Assembly (NCBI RefSeq): GCF_900496995.4
Contig: NC_044006.1
Span: forward strand, 32,239,120-32,303,119
Reading direction: 5' to 3'
Origin: Aquila chrysaetos chrysaetos
Lineage: Eukaryota > Chordata > Aves > Accipitriformes > Accipitridae
DNA: 64,000 nt
The translations under genes were made by a program, and so were the position numbers. Below are positions 28,516 through 43,300 of the stretch, one piece after another. Under the pieces are notes generated by a model that was given only the letters and a program-made list of their open reading frames with translations, had not been told where the DNA came from and made no database searches. Position 1 is the stretch's first letter. Each line of letters begins with the position of its first letter.

Positions 28516-30576
28516 AGCCAGGCAAACCCCAGGCTCCTGCCCCACCTGCAGCCAAAACTACATCGCCCTGACCATAGGCTGTGACCCCCTCACCTCCGCG
28601 GGACCAGGAGGTATGGCACCCACCTCCCTTGCTGCCAGGGCATCAGAAACCAGCCTCCCTGACACTGCAGCGCGCCGATATACCCAACCCCAACCCAGGC
28701 AGTCCTGGCTCTGAAGGGTAGTCCCGACCGCTCAGCCTCACACGGGGCTTCACCACAGCCCCACGCTCTGGGTCATCACCAGTTATCATCTCAGGCGCTG
28801 TCACGTCCCCGTGCGAGGCCTCTTTTTTTACACCCCACTGCTGTGGTGCACAGCAAGTGTTTTGCATGTGCCAGGGATGTTCAGAGGCAGCTGGGAGGAG
28901 CTGGATGATATTCAGGTAGCGCTGAGCTGGTGGAAGAGGCCAGCACTCGGTGCTCGTGCGGGGCCACCATATCGACTGCAGTTTCTTCCCTGCCTTTATT
29001 TCTCCTCCTCTTCCAGAAATGGGAAACAAGCAACACGTGTGGAAGCCGTCTCTGCTTCAGCTGGGCAGGGACTTTTCAACTTGATCACAGTTCAAGAGGT
29101 GGAAAAAAAAGCCCCCAAAGCATGTGTGCTTCTGTGCCAGCAGCACCCGGTTGGGCAGCTTGGCTTTGCTCTCCGGGGCTCCGCTCCAGCCTGGTCCGGG
29201 GCTGCGCGGTGGAAGAGGCTGCTCAGTCCTTCCCTGCCTCTCCCACCTAGTGATGCTTTTGCACATGTGCTGCTAAAAAATCTCATCTTCACGAGGTGTT
29301 TTGATTGCTGTCGGTAGAGACTGCCTTTTTTTATGCCTGCAGTGTTATCACTTCCCTGCCCCTGTGTGCTGGAGCTGCCTCTTGCACAGTCCGCAAAGCA
29401 GCCAGGCAATGTCTATTTTAATTGCTTTCGCCCACCTCTTTGCCTGCCCTCACATTAGCTTTAGGGGATATGGGGCAGTGGAAGGGCTGGGAAATAGGGA
29501 ACATTTGGGTGCTGAGAAACAGTGGAAGGCGGGGGAAAGCAGGTACCTGCTGGGCTGCTGGAATTGAGCCCTGGCGTGGTGGGAGTGGAGGTGTTGATGC
29601 AGGCACCTGCACGGACATGGGCAATAAAGTAATTTCTCTGTCTTTGCAGCACTACAGCCTTGACGTTTGCCTCTTTTATTCCGTAGGGACCACTGACTGC
29701 AAAAACCAGATGCCATCTGTCCACCGTGCCTCGTAAATCAGATTTTAATCATCTCAGGGAGAGGGCTGTCTCCTGCCGTGTGCTGCAAGCCAGGTCTGCA
29801 GGAGTTACTCTGCAAAATTTACATTTCTGAGATGGGTTAGTGATTAGGGCTCCAGCTTCACACTGAGGAGGCTGAAATTCAATTTCTTCCCCTCTCACAG
29901 ATTTCCTGGCTGATGGTGGAAAGTGGCTTAGGCCATGCCTACGTTAATCAGATAAGTGCAGATCTGGTTTTCACCTCCCGGCTGATCTCCCTCCCCAACA
30001 CCCTCACACTGCAGCATATTGGCATCCAGCATGGGAAGGGAGGCTCCTGTGATGGAGGACACCTTCTAGTCAGGACAAAGAGAGACACCTCCAAGATCCG
30101 GTTTTGCTCCATGAAAACCAAAGCAACAGATCGCAGAGATGCTGGTGTTGGTGTTGCCATCTCCTCCGGCACTGTCAGGGCCTGATTCACACCAGCTAAG
30201 GGCTTCCTCAGCTGATAATGCATTTGTTTCAAGGGCTGCTGGGTGCTGCGGTAGGTTACAGTGGGCAGTGGAAGAGAGAGCCAGGGAGAGAAATGGCACA
30301 AGGTCAGACTTGCTCTGATCTCGTACAGCCTTTATACAATTCTCTAAGGCAAACGGTGTATTCCTATAATAATAAAATGGGCTGCCAAGGATGCTCAAAA
30401 GTACAGTGAACCATCCTTATCCCTTTTTTTAATCATTATATATTGAAAAATCATTGCTGGTATTACAGGGAGGCTGCAAAGCTACCTCTTCGTGACTAAA
30501 GAATCAATAATTTGTTTTCTTTTTCCCTGTATGAAAAAATACCATTAAATCATATTGGTTTATTAAAAAGGCAGCA

Positions 30577-30594
30577 CCCCCCCCCCCCCCCCCC
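30577..30594. repeat. C(18) homopolymer
   Basis: Eighteen consecutive C in AT-rich surroundings. Confidence 0.9.
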
Positions 30595-33500
30595 AAGCAC
30601 AAATGACAAGGATGATCACAGCCTGCCCATGGGGAGGTACAGCTCTCTTATCCACAGCCTCTATGGACTTATTTTTCAAAAAAGAGCTTATCGAGGCCTC
30701 TAACAACATGGTTATTTATTAGTTCGCATGGCCAAGATTTGACCCCCACAGAGGTACTTGCAGAGGCAGAGCAGATACAGCCCAGCGTTACTTGCTGCAA
30801 GCTTTGAGACAAAACTCTGCTCCTTCTCCTCCATCCTCACCATGGGGATTTTCTGGGCAGGATGGCTCCCCACAGCTGGCCTGCAGCTCACTCACCTCTG
30901 CCATCTTACACGAATGAAATGCATCCTTCCGGACTGTGTATCGTTAAATCGCAAGAGGGTGGTTAGCTCGGTCGTATCCCGGGATGAGTCAAGTCCTGCC
31001 AGCTCATAAAAAACCCCAAACCCCAGCAAGGAAGAAAACGATGCATGAGACAGGAGGAAAAAAGAGAACAATCTAATGGTTACAATGATCCAATCCATTA
31101 GTTTTTTTTTAATCTGATGCCATTAGAGTTTAAGCTTTTGAAAGGGTACAGGAGAAGAAAGATGCATCACATTCGCATCTTCTGACATGCTGCAGAAGCA
31201 AACCTGCATCCTTGGTTCACATGGGCGGGGGCAGCCGTCATTCATTTTGCATGAAATCTTTTTCCCCCACCTCTGCAGCACAGCAGCGGTTGCAGCTGGG
31301 CCAAACATTAACTAGATGGGGTGGAGGGTGCAAAGGCAGTATGGCTTGTATGGAAGCCATTTCATGGGGAATCACTTAAAGAAATGCCTCCCACACACAC
31401 TCGATCCACACCCCCCACCCCCAAGAGCTGGTCTGCAGGACATCTCCATGGAGGTGCTTGTGATGGAGCTCGCTGAAGGTTTGGGCAGGGCTCACGAGGC
31501 TGGTACCAGGTGTCTGATGAGCAACTTCTGAAACTAAGGCCATCACAGCAAGTTTGTAAAAATGTGCTAATGAGAGACAGCGTGGAATGGGGAGAGCCCA
31601 GCCTCTGCTGGTTTGTGGACTGCCCTGACTGGGCAAGCCCTCTGCAGCGCTGGGATGCATTTTAATCAGCACACAGATAACTGACAGGAAAAGAAAATAA
31701 TCCCCTTCTTTTTCCGTAAAGATTTGATCATTTATTCCACCAACACCCTGGCAAGGCACCTTTACCAACAGATGTGTCATGAATAAATATTTTCAAAATA
31801 ATTAATTTGACTTAAATGTTAACAAAACCCACTTCTGTTATACAGCTAGTGGTTGTGGAGCTGGTGGGGGGGAAGGCGGGCACCCCCTTTTCAGAGAACC
31901 AAAGGAGACCGCAGATTAGACCAATTATTGAGCTGGTTTCTAATGAGCGTGCCACAGCTTCACTGGGCAGATCAAAGAAATTAAAATCCTGGGGCAAAAT
32001 AAACATTTCCATTGAACCCCTATTAGTCTTCCTTATCCCCTCCTCTTCCCCAAAACTCCTTATCCCTGACTCTCAGTCCAGCCTCAGTTACAAGGGCGCT
32101 GGGACTGAGGTGTCGCACCTATTTCTGGGTGGGACTACGTGGTGTCTGGAGGACGTCGGGGCCATCAGCCAGCCGCCTCCGGGTGTTTCCCAGGAGCGGT
32201 GGTGTTAGCACCGGTCTAACGCTGCCCTCGCCTTGGGTGCAGCTAACCAGGTGCCGGGGGATGCTGTGCTCCCCCAGCAGCACTATGCAACCGGTGCTGC
32301 TTGCGAGGTCCTGTGCGGTGCAAGGTCCCGGAGCTCAGCCTTCCTTCAGAGGTGCAGGGGTCCCACCGCCACACCATGGGGTATCTGGCAGGGCAGCCTC
32401 ACGCTTCTCTTGGCACGGGGACAGCAGTCCCTGCCCAGCCCTGTGGCTGTCACTGAGCTCTCCTGGCCCCCAGACTCCGACCAGGGTCCCCACGGGCTGG
32501 CAGAAGACCCCGGAGCTGGCGGCGATGCGTTGGAGGGAGACAACCAGCACCAACCAGCCTCCACTTGGCCTCTCCTCCTCGGCTAGCGTGGGCGAAGGGG
32601 CTGCTGGGTCCTGGGCAGAGGAGGGGGCAAAGCTGGTGGCCTGGTGTCTGAAGCCAGAAGGACTTCACAGCGTTTGCTGGGAAGCCAAACGCAGGGAGAT
32701 TTTGTTTCCAAGCTCTGATCTCCAGCTGTATTTGAAAGCACAGAGCAATCCCACAGCAAAGGAGCTGGCCAGGGCGATCCCAGCGCAACCTTACTGGAGC
32801 CTGGGGAGCCATCGCCAAGGCTGTCTTGGTCCTACACCTCTCCATGAGATCCTTCACTCGCGGCCCTTCTCACAAGCACTGTCATTTATCCCTTCTTTCT
32901 CCCTCTGCAAAGGAAGAGAATTTAAAGATTAAACCCTGCTGAGAAATAAAAAAAATCATAGGTCGCTTGAGACACAAAGTACAGCTACAACCAACCACAT
33001 GAGTGGGGGAACAGCTTTTGTATGTGTTGGGGGAGGTTTGGCAGGTAGAAAAATATTTCTCAGCTGAACACTCTCCCTCAGGTTTGGATTAATAGCTTGG
33101 CTTCAGCTTCACCCCACCCATAACAAATAAATTTTAAAACATAACTAGCCCAAGAGAAGAAATATCTGCTGGATGTCTTTTTAATGCTGAATTTTTTTCC
33201 CCTCTGTAAAGCATTCCTCTTTTAAAAGTGCTCTGGCTCTTCAGAGCTCATTTTCCTTGGGTGTTATAGAGATGCCTATGCTGAGCACATGTGGGCAACT
33301 AAGTTTTTGTGTTGCTTTTAATGTGGTGATATACACAAGATACATGTAATAAAAAGAATAAAGCAGGCTGTTCCAGGCAAACAATGTATTTCTGCTTGTG
33401 AATTATTACATGAGGAGACCTAGATAATGTGGTTTTTTTTTTTTTTTACGTAGTCAGCTATTATGTGACCGTATTTCACCCTGCAGCTTGCGTCCACAGC

Positions 33501-36500
33501 CCCTCTGCCACCACCCCTGCCAGCAGATTTTCTCCTGCCCATCACCTTTGCCCAGGGAGACGGAGGTTTGCATGGATTTTGACCGAACACATTCCCGTGG
33601 CTTCGTGATCCTCTCCCACTTTGGAGAGGGCCCTGCGCTGGGATTAAGCTGCCACTGTGTTGGAGCACTGCAGGGACTTATTGAACAAGAACTCAATATA
33701 TTCTTTGTACTTCTCTTAAACTAATGAACAATAGACGTTCTCTTCAAAGGTAAAGGAAGAGCTAATAAAACAGTCACAAGCTCTGCCTTTCAACCCCAAT
33801 AAAACCCCAGCAAGACAATGCCAAAATGATCCTTAAATCCAAGCATTGAACTAGAAGTCGAAATGCCAGCCCCCAAACGCGAGAAAAATACATCTGTTTT
33901 CTCAATTTGCTCGGGAAGAGGTGGGGTTTGGAGGGCTTGCTCTTTCCCTTTTGCCATTGGGTGGATCAAAATGTTTCATCTAAAACCTGGTAGTTAAAAA
34001 TCAGGTCTTTGATCAACTGCAGAGAAGTCATCGAGCAGTTCTCAGCTCCAGGTGTGGCATGGGTTTGGACAACCTTTATCTACATTTTAGAAATATAGAG
34101 GCAAAACAGTGTCTGCTCCACAATTTTTTTTACAGTCCCCACAAATGAAACCCTTTGGCGGGTACCCTTTGCTATTCATCGCACGGTCTCTTAAGATGGG
34201 AGGAAAGAAAGTAAAGATGGAGAATAGAGGGGGACATGTGGCTCCTCTGAGATAGCCCTCGTGTGTCGGAGGTCCTCTCTCTGGACAGAGAGCCTGATAC
34301 TCACACCTCGAGGAGGAAATGACTCTGATAGATGTTGGGGAGTGAGGCCAGCACACCCACAGGACACGCTGCTTATTCCTCGTGCTGCTCCACAGCCCTT
34401 CGACTTGGCCAGCAAACAGTGGGAGAGCACAGGGAAGCTGCCACCAAATGCAGAGAGGCTTGTGGCACCGAAAGCAAACTCTAATCCCACTTTAGAGGTG
34501 GGAGGTGGTGCACCAGTCCCAGTTCAGGCCTGGCAAAGCATGGCCTTGCATCATCATGGGCTCCTGGCACGCAGCCAGGCTGCACAAAGGGGTTAGCCCA
34601 GGACTCGCAGTCCCAGGAGGTCTCCAAGCAGGCTCAGAGGGGTGGTGGAAGGAAGGTACGTGCTGTGCTTGGCCCGGCTGCGTGCCGTTTTGCACAGCGG
34701 AAAGGAGAGCGTGCGTGGTGTCTGGCCGTGCATCACTGCAAATTCATGGTTTCTTGATTCTCCTTTGCTCAGGCTGACAGCCAGCTCGCTTGGTTTGGTC
34801 GAAGGAGGAGGAAGCAAAGGAGCAGACCACGGAGAAGCTGCTTGGCAGAAGCCCAGTCCCAAAGCATCACATTTTCCAGCGCCAGGGGTGGTGCGTGCTG
34901 CTCTCCCTGGCTGCTCGGGTGTCTGAAACATGAAGCCTGAGGACCAGCTTCCTAGAGACCTCCAAGGGCATCTCTCCCAGAGTCTCTTCCCCCAGGGCGA
35001 CTCTCCATTTTTGCCTCTATCTCCTGACAGTCCCCTTGGTCCTTTCCCCTGCTTGCTGCTGCTCTGCTGGCACCAGGGAGACAGCTGAAGAGAGCTGGCA
35101 GGAGCCTGAGCACGAGTCTGAAAGCCGGAGAGAAACGGGAAAGATGCGGCGTTAATTATGATGGCTTGGGACCAGCTGGAACCGTCGGGCTGAGTTAACT
35201 GAGGAGAAAACAGCTCACGGCTCAGGGACGAGGCAGCCCGGGGAGCTCGGCAGGGGACAGCAGATGAAAACCACCACCACGTGCCAGCCCCCTGCCCTTT
35301 TCTGGCCTCGGCCCTGGTTCATCGCCCCAGTGTCACCACGGACGCAGCTCGGATAATGGGAAAACAGAGCGAGCCCACTGGCAGCAGTGTTTTCCTTTGA
35401 AGCCCTGCCATTACATGTGGGCTCCCAGGCTGGCAGGGTTTGAGCTGCCTTCTTGGCTAAATTGGGAAATTAATTACCCTGAGCTGCACCTCCAAGTGAA
35501 TGACGGGCAGCTAGCTCTCGGCGATGCCTGGTCTCGAGCGACTAAAGCAAGCTCAGCGAAGCAGCCTGGAGCCTTGTTTCTCAGCGTGCTGCAGGACGGT
35601 GGCTTTCAGTAGGGAAACACTGCACATCAAGGTCCGAAATACCTGGAGCTCTTGGTAGCTGGGGAGCTGGGCTGGGGTAGTGGCAGATGCGCATCAGGTG
35701 GGCGCTTCTGCTAGAGGTACCAGTTCGGTTATTTAAACTCTTTAAATGGAAATTGACAAAATCTATTAAAATAAATGGCACTGGTTTTATGCTTCTTGTT
35801 GCCTTTGCTTCAAGCTGTTGATTTACACTTAGTTTGCATTTATAGATTGCATTTTTGGAGTGTTTCCTTTTGGAGTTGTAAAAGGTCAGCCTAAAAAAAT
35901 GCATTTTGAGTCTGTTTCAATTCCGTGATAAGGGGTGGGTCCCCCTGTGAGTCAGGGAGCTTCAGAGTTAAGCAATAAATGAGTCGCTTTTATAGCCACT
36001 TACAGATTTCCCCTTCTGCTGTAAATCTGTGTAAAGGTAAGGATGGTCCCAAGGCAGCCCAGGCAGCAGGAGCCCCCCTATTTCACAGCCCCGGCAAACC
36101 TGGCTGTGCCTGCAACGCCGTACACATATTTCATGGCTTTCTGCTTTGGTCTTTTTCCCAGTAAGCAATTGCATTCAAGGGCCTGATTTTTGTTTATTCC
36201 TCTGCAACCCGTGTGGTTGTTTACATGAAGGCAAAGGATATGAAAAAAGCTATCAAACCAGAACAGGAAAAAAAAGGGAAAAACTCCCTGGAGCTGCAGT
36301 TGGATGCACTGACTGCACCTGGCTGGGTTCAGGCATGTTTGCTTGCTCCTGAAGCTGTTGATCACCTGATGGTGGTAACATTTTCCTACAGATTATATGG
36401 GATTGGCTTTAAAGGGTTCTTTTTATTTCCACCAAGCAGAGAGTGTTTCCACGTAAATGGCTTATCTGGCCTGGAGCAGCACAAACCAAGGGGCACTACT

Positions 36501-39500
36501 GCTCCGTGTGGGTAATTTTGCGGTTTATTTTTCCCCTGAAATGTTACTGCTTTAACAGGCAGCTGAGAGCACAGAGCCAAAATCCTTGCCTAGAATTGGG
36601 TGGCTTGTTTGTGTGCTTACCTAGGCAGCCCTCATCTGAGCTACTGGTGAGAATGCATCAAACTGGCCATGGATATGCTCTGTTCTTGCTTTTTATGAGA
36701 TAAGGATAAGCTGAGCAGGAGCAGGGTAAGACTAGTGATGCTTGCCTTGGGAAAAAACACATAGGCATCAATAGCCTGGTATTATATACCTGCCACCCTT
36801 GTCTACATGACTACTATAGTAAGTGTAATCCACTGGCTAGAAATCTCCCCAGCCTGGGCCATAAGAAATGCTGTCTTTTTGGATGGGAACACGCTTAAAT
36901 TAGGTCCTTGCTCAGGAAGGTGATGGCACCTAGAAGGGGATCACGCAATATAGAGAATGAAGCCAACTGCTCTTTGCTAGTTTTCTTTCTGTTTACCCAG
37001 CTGCACCCAAGCTTTGCAGCACACTTTAGCGGGGGGAAAAGGCTGCCCTGAGATTTCCACCAAAAATTCTGCACTGCCGGGAGTTTCAGGTCAGCCCCAC
37101 TGGTTTCTCAGCCCTTCGTCTAACCTGGGAAAATGGTCTACATAAAACACTATTTAATCAGAAACCACCCTCTAACCCCTAAGGAATTGTTGAAAATTGT
37201 TTCAAAACTAGTTTTGAAAGGGAACCTAACACTGGAATTTAGATTTTTCAATTAAAAAGCAATTGTCTCCCTAATAGAGCTTTTTTTGTGGAGGGATGGA
37301 GGAAAAATTGTCAAAGAAACAAAGTGTTTTTCACAGAAGCAGCTGGGATGTGAAACAGTGGTGTCTGGCTCCTTGGAGCTGTAGTAGCGATGTCTCCTTG
37401 TCCCCCTTCTCCAAGGAGACAGCATCTTCTAGGCATCAGCATTAACCAGAGGATGTCCTGCAGAGTCACCTCCTGACCAAAATTTAGCAACTGGGAGGCA
37501 GGAAAAGAACAAGAACCCAAAGCACCTGAAACCCTCACTCCCAGACAACATTCCCAAACTGAATCCTTCTTCCCCCCAAGCAAAATACATTTCAAATTAC
37601 TCCTCTGAAGCACCATCATAATCCTGGGGAATGAATTTGGAGGAATAAGAAGGAAAGAGATTTTTCACGACTGTCTGGCTCTGAAAATGAAAGGTATTCA
37701 TGCATGGAGGAAAGCACCTTTCTCTGTCAGAAGGAAATAGATGGGAAAAAAAGATGTTTTTGAAATATGGAGGGCTGCACTCATCTTCATTGGGCCGCAA
37801 AAGCGATGCCATCAGGGGGTCCCTGGCCACGACTGGAGACACACTGGTGTTTTCCCATGGAGCTCTCACCCCTGCCCCCGCCCCCCCTTGCCCAAAGTCC
37901 AGCTCAAATTTTCCATCTTCTGATGGCAAAATGGAAGATGGACTCTAGAGAGGAGGGAATAAAAAGAACAAAGTAATGGAGAACTATATAAATCCTTGAA
38001 ACAGAGGAGCAGGATGGGGAAGAGGGCTTGTACAAACAGCAAATCTTGCAGTCCCTAGCTAAAACCAATGGCTTGAACCTACAGTCCTCCACTGGTCTCT
38101 CACCTAAAAAATACGAGACTCTCCAGTAAGTCACCCCAGATGGCAGTGCCCCACGCACCACCTCCCTGTCCTCCATGCTTCTTGCAGTGAGAATCCCATA
38201 AAAAAACCAGGCATATTTCATGAAAGTGTTAGCCAGATGGCCACCAGTCCCCCTACCCTGCTAGTCAGCTCAAGCAGCAGCCTGAGCCTTTGCTTCCTAA
38301 CCCAGGCCTGTCACAACTTGCCACCAACAAGACACGCAAGAACACCAGGATGTCGCGTGATCCTTGCTGAGTCGTTACAGAAGTCTTTTTCCTTGAGCCA
38401 TAAATTGGGGGGTGTTGGGGGGAGACGTGTGGCTGGGTAAATAAAACAAGTATTAAAGCTTTCTCAAACGAGGAGAAATGGGCCACCACCCGCCAAAAGG
38501 TGGGGGTGAAGGAGGTGAAGAGGCTGCCCAAGCCAACCTGCACAGCTCCACGCCATGCCCGTACGGTGGTAGCTATGTCAGGAAAAGCAAAATAGAGGGA
38601 GAGATGCCTCCAGCCAGCCCAGACGCGGTTGCGCCTGGGTGGGATGGAGACGCAGGGTGCTGTGGGGCGGGCAGCCACCGGCCCCGCTCCTCTCTGCCTC
38701 CAGGCAGGTCCCCCTGCGGTGGGGGCAAGGGAGCTGCCAGGCAGCAGGCACAGCTCTGCGCTCCCCCACGCCTGCGACGTGTATCTGCTGGGAAGGCACT
38801 GCCACCCTCCAAGGAGCCCATGCGGACACTCCTGGCATAAACGGTCCTTGAATACAAGCAGACCTGGCCCCCGGGGCTCAAGGGCAGGGAAAGGCCTGTA
38901 TTCAGCTCTGTTTTTTTCAACATTGGTGAAATCACCCCAAAGCAAGAGAACCATCGGAGTCCGCACAGCAGCTGCCGTCTCAGTACCTGTTCGTGGATGG
39001 CAACAGGGACCCAGCACGTTTTTGCCGGGGGGATTGAAGAAGCAGGAGGAACTGACTTATCATGGAAATGTCACAGCAATAGAAATGTCCACAGGAAAAT
39101 GCCGTGGGAAATCCGCACGCAGTGAGAAAACGACTTTGCTGCTGGTGACAGTATGCCTGCGGACTGTCCCACCTCCATCCACCTTATCCCCACGCTGGCC
39201 AAGCTGGAGGAGGCGACCGCTATTGCTAGTGACCAGAATAACATCAAAGTAAGGAAGGACAAAGGAACAGGGAGTCTCTAGGACAGAGAAGAGAGATGCT
39301 AAACTGAGTGGGTTCGTCTGTGGATGCTACATTATGCATACAGGGACAGAGCTAACCCAGAAGGTAAATCAGGCAATTTGAGCGAGCCGTTTGAATAAAC
39401 ACCAAACAAAGGGAAACTCAATTAAATTTTAAAGGCAACACATTTTCAAATGGCAGGACTAAGCAGCATTTCAAGGTGATGATATCTGCCAAGTTATTTC

Positions 39501-40340
39501 AAGCAAACAGGAGGCTATTCGGTTTATCTGCTTGAACGTGCCAACAATTAATTTAGTAATCAGCATGTTCTGAAAGGACAATTTGAGAGGGTGACAAGGA
39601 GGGCCAGGCCCTCAGTCAGTGTAAATTCGCACTGGCTTGCTGTGTCACAGCCAGCCCCGTGCTAGCGGAGGGTTTGGCTCAAGCCCCCTTAGGGGGGACA
39701 TGCTGGGGGGAGGTGACTTCTCTTACATAAGGGCGGTGATGTGCCTCACACACATGCAGATGGTGATGCTTCTCGTACCACCCACAGCACAGATGGACTG
39801 TCAGTCATCACATTGAAAGTCATTCCAAGAGTGTGCCTACCCCAAGTCCAGTAGGGAAAAATTAAGTGCTCTTTTATCCCCTAAACCTACCCTGCCTTAC
39901 ATCGCACAGACACCAGAAGCAAAAATATTCATAGAAGTAAGTTTGGTATTTATACAGCTCAGCAGATGAGATACAGCAATAAAGATGCTGAAGTCACCCT
40001 TTTGTTTAATATAAATTAAATGACATTGTGCTTATAGAGTCCCTTTCACCCAGGGATCCTGGAGAGCAACAACCTCCTTGCTGTGCAGATGGACCAACTT
40101 CTGCCCTAAAGAGGTTAAAGGCTCAGGTCAGAGCCCTTGCCAGCCCACCTGCAGTAAATGTGGCTCTGCCTCAGAGCCATCTACACCAACAGCCTATGGG
40201 GTCTTAAAATAAATCATTTCGTGTCTTAATTTAATCTGGGTCCTGTGAGGCACTGGTGTCTCAGGATAAGCCAGCCACAGATCCTGGAGTGGTGGACATG
40301 CAGAGCCTTAGAGACAGGGGCAAAAAGGTGGCCTGAAATG

Positions 40341-40377
40341 AAAAAAAAAAAAAAAAAAAGAAAAAAAGAAAAAAAAA
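40341..40377. repeat. A-rich tract
   Basis: A run of 19 A followed by G-interrupted A blocks. No retroposon body is recognised upstream. Confidence 0.85.
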
Positions 40378-43300
40378 TCAATAGACAGCTTTGAAAAATA
40401 TTCCAGTCATACGTTTACCTTGAGTAACGTATTTAGTTGTTAGAGACTGAGGTGATGAAGCCAAAAAAGGCACTTTGCATTATTTCTCACCAAAATCTTC
40501 TAAGAAATGGTCTGGTTTCTCCTGCAAACGTATTTCCTAAGCTGCCTTTTAAAGGGTTTGTTTTTCCTTTTCATTTTCCTTCCCTCCAGAGTAGCTCTTA
40601 AAAGTCCCAAGTTATTGCTCTTAAGAATTATTATTTCCTTAAGAAAAGGATCTGTCCAAAAGAACCAGGGAAGGGGAGAGGAAGGAGACAGAAAAATCTC
40701 AATTTGAACTCTGCAAAACCAAATCTTTTTATTAAATATCTCCAGTCACTTTCTGAAGGTGTAAAATCCACACCAAGTGACCAGTCTGGATTGCAGCTGG
40801 TCCGTCACTGCCTGCCCCTACCACCCACAGGCAGTGTGTGACAACAAAGAAGCCAAAAGCTAGAGAAATCCTTAGGGCCAGTAAAAAAAAGTGCAATAAT
40901 TTTGCTAAGCAAAAACTAGCCAGTAATAATTTACAGCAGGCATAGGTTTTTCTGGATGAGGTTTAGGATTCTGCATGCTTGTCAAGGGCTAAGTGCACTG
41001 TGTAAGCACTGGAGCATCTCTGGCTGGTGAGATGATGATCGGCTGGCGGCCACCAAGGCACCCCACTGGTTGTGCAGAGGGAGATCAGGAGGAGCCGGGT
41101 TGCACCCATATGAGAACATCACTCACAGGGGACCAGCACCCTCACCGCTCCTCGCCTGGCCAATAGCTCAGCGACGTCTTCATGCTGCACCCAGCCGAGG
41201 GAGCAAGCTCAGGACACCCACCTCTAAGCCACTCTCCATCACGTAGAGGCCAATTCCTGCTTGGAACAAGGGTTTAAAAGCCATGCAGAGGATGCTGGTA
41301 GTCGCTTGGCAGGACACAGGCTATCTCAAAAGGACTATTAAAATATATGTATAAAACAAAAGAAAAAAATAGGATTTCATTATTATTTCCCAGTGGTTTA
41401 TGTTCCCGAGAAGCTGACAAACAAGCACTCTAGAAATTTTCTGATGTGAGCTCCCACAGGTCATCACGACAAATGCCTCCTGCCAGGCTGCTTGGAACAA
41501 GACCCTCCAACCTCTCGATAGTCCTGGAGATGGTCTGACTCAGTGGCTTTTCAGGCCTCAGGTTGTGCTACTCTAACCTGCTCCCCGCTCTTCCAGGCTA
41601 CACCTCCAGAGCAACTGGTCTTCCACTGTGTTGAGCAAGGGATGATCCATCTAAGACAAGCGCCATCCGTAAGTCTCAACTCTCCACAACCCCGGTGGCA
41701 GCGTGTCCTTCTCGAGAAACACACCCAAGCCAGATTGGAGTTGAGCCTCTTCAGAAATGTTTCTATTCTTGGATATGGTTTTTGAGGGTGAGTTTGGGCT
41801 ATAAGCAATGGAAAATAACAGTAGCGTGAGCTGCTCTGGCTCTATTAAAGTTACTATCACACTTGAGAAGTCCTGTCCCGTAGGGAACCGTATTACCATA
41901 CAACCTGCAGCTCCTGCTCCACCACCTCACCCATGCAAGCTGGTAAGTGCTCCATTCGGTCCTTCTTTATCGTCATACATGTCGGCAAGCAGCCCTCCCA
42001 CAGCAGCTGGCTGCTCCTTGCGCTTTGGCTAATTAAAAGGAGATATGAAACTGCAGCCAGAGGAAATCCTCCTAGATGATCCATCTCTGTAAGCACGGCC
42101 AAGCCCGGCAGCAGTGAGTTCAAGACAAGCTTGCTATTAGCATCCTGCACTGCCCCCAGAGGGTTTTGGATTGAATCCTAGCTATTTCCCTTCTTCCAGG
42201 ACAGTGGGGCCAGACAGCACCACAGAGCTCAATGTATTTGCTCTGGGAGCAAAACCAAATGATGCAATGGTGGAAGATGCAAGTCTCTTGCACAACACAA
42301 CTTGTCAAAAGGAGCCCCATAAGCTTGCCCGAGGAATAAGCTAATTTGGAAATACAGTAACCCAGCTCCAGCCCTGCCTTCCTGCGCATGTGAGAGACGC
42401 AGCCTCAGCCCCTGTGCATGGAGAGCCTCCGTTCGTTACAGGAGGAAACTTTAAGCAATGTCAGGCAAGCATTCCTTCTGATCAATTAAGAAGTGGCACT
42501 GACAGAGAAAAGTCCCACCGGGTTTTCTTGAAACGAGAAAGGCTGGAGGCTGTGTGAGAGGATATTCATGTGAAGCAAGGGAAACAAACAGCCCATGGGA
42601 CAGGTGAGGATCAGGGGCGAAAAACAGAATAGGCCTGCAGAGCACTGATGGCAGTTATTAAAAGGAAAGAAAATTCACTATGGGAAGATGCTAGCACTCC
42701 AGAGTGGTTCTTGAGGTAGTATAAATCAGCATAACATTACTGTGCGCACTTTATGACAGCTACAGGCTGGGCCACATACTCTCAGTGCTGCGTGCTCTGG
42801 CAGAGGAGGAATTCAGGTATAGCAGTGAGGCACCGGTATAGATATTGGTACCGGGCAGGTGGCAGAGGAAAATGGCAACATCACCGCCACAATTTCAGTG
42901 TTCAGCTATCTCAGAATTTGAAAAGGAAAAATCCTTTAATTCTGTTTCCACCTTGTAAAGTACTCATAGCACTGATGAGAAAGACAGAACCTGAATGCAC
43001 ATTTTTAGAAAGCACATTTGACTACGTTCTGGAAAAAGCGAGTCTCTGAATGCAAGAGACTCCTTCATGCTACAGTTAAGAACAGGGAAACCCACGTATA
43101 TGATACTTCATTGCTCTGTAGCCAATTTTGTTGATTAGAATCATTAGGATATGAGAAGAAAATAGTTAATGTGGTGTAACCAATCTGCAAATGTTAGAAA
43201 ATCTACAATCACATGAAACTAATTTTAGGTTAAATGGGATGGTCTACAAATTACGGGCAAAGGATTGCTACAAAAGGCACTGAGAAAGGCAGGCAGGAAA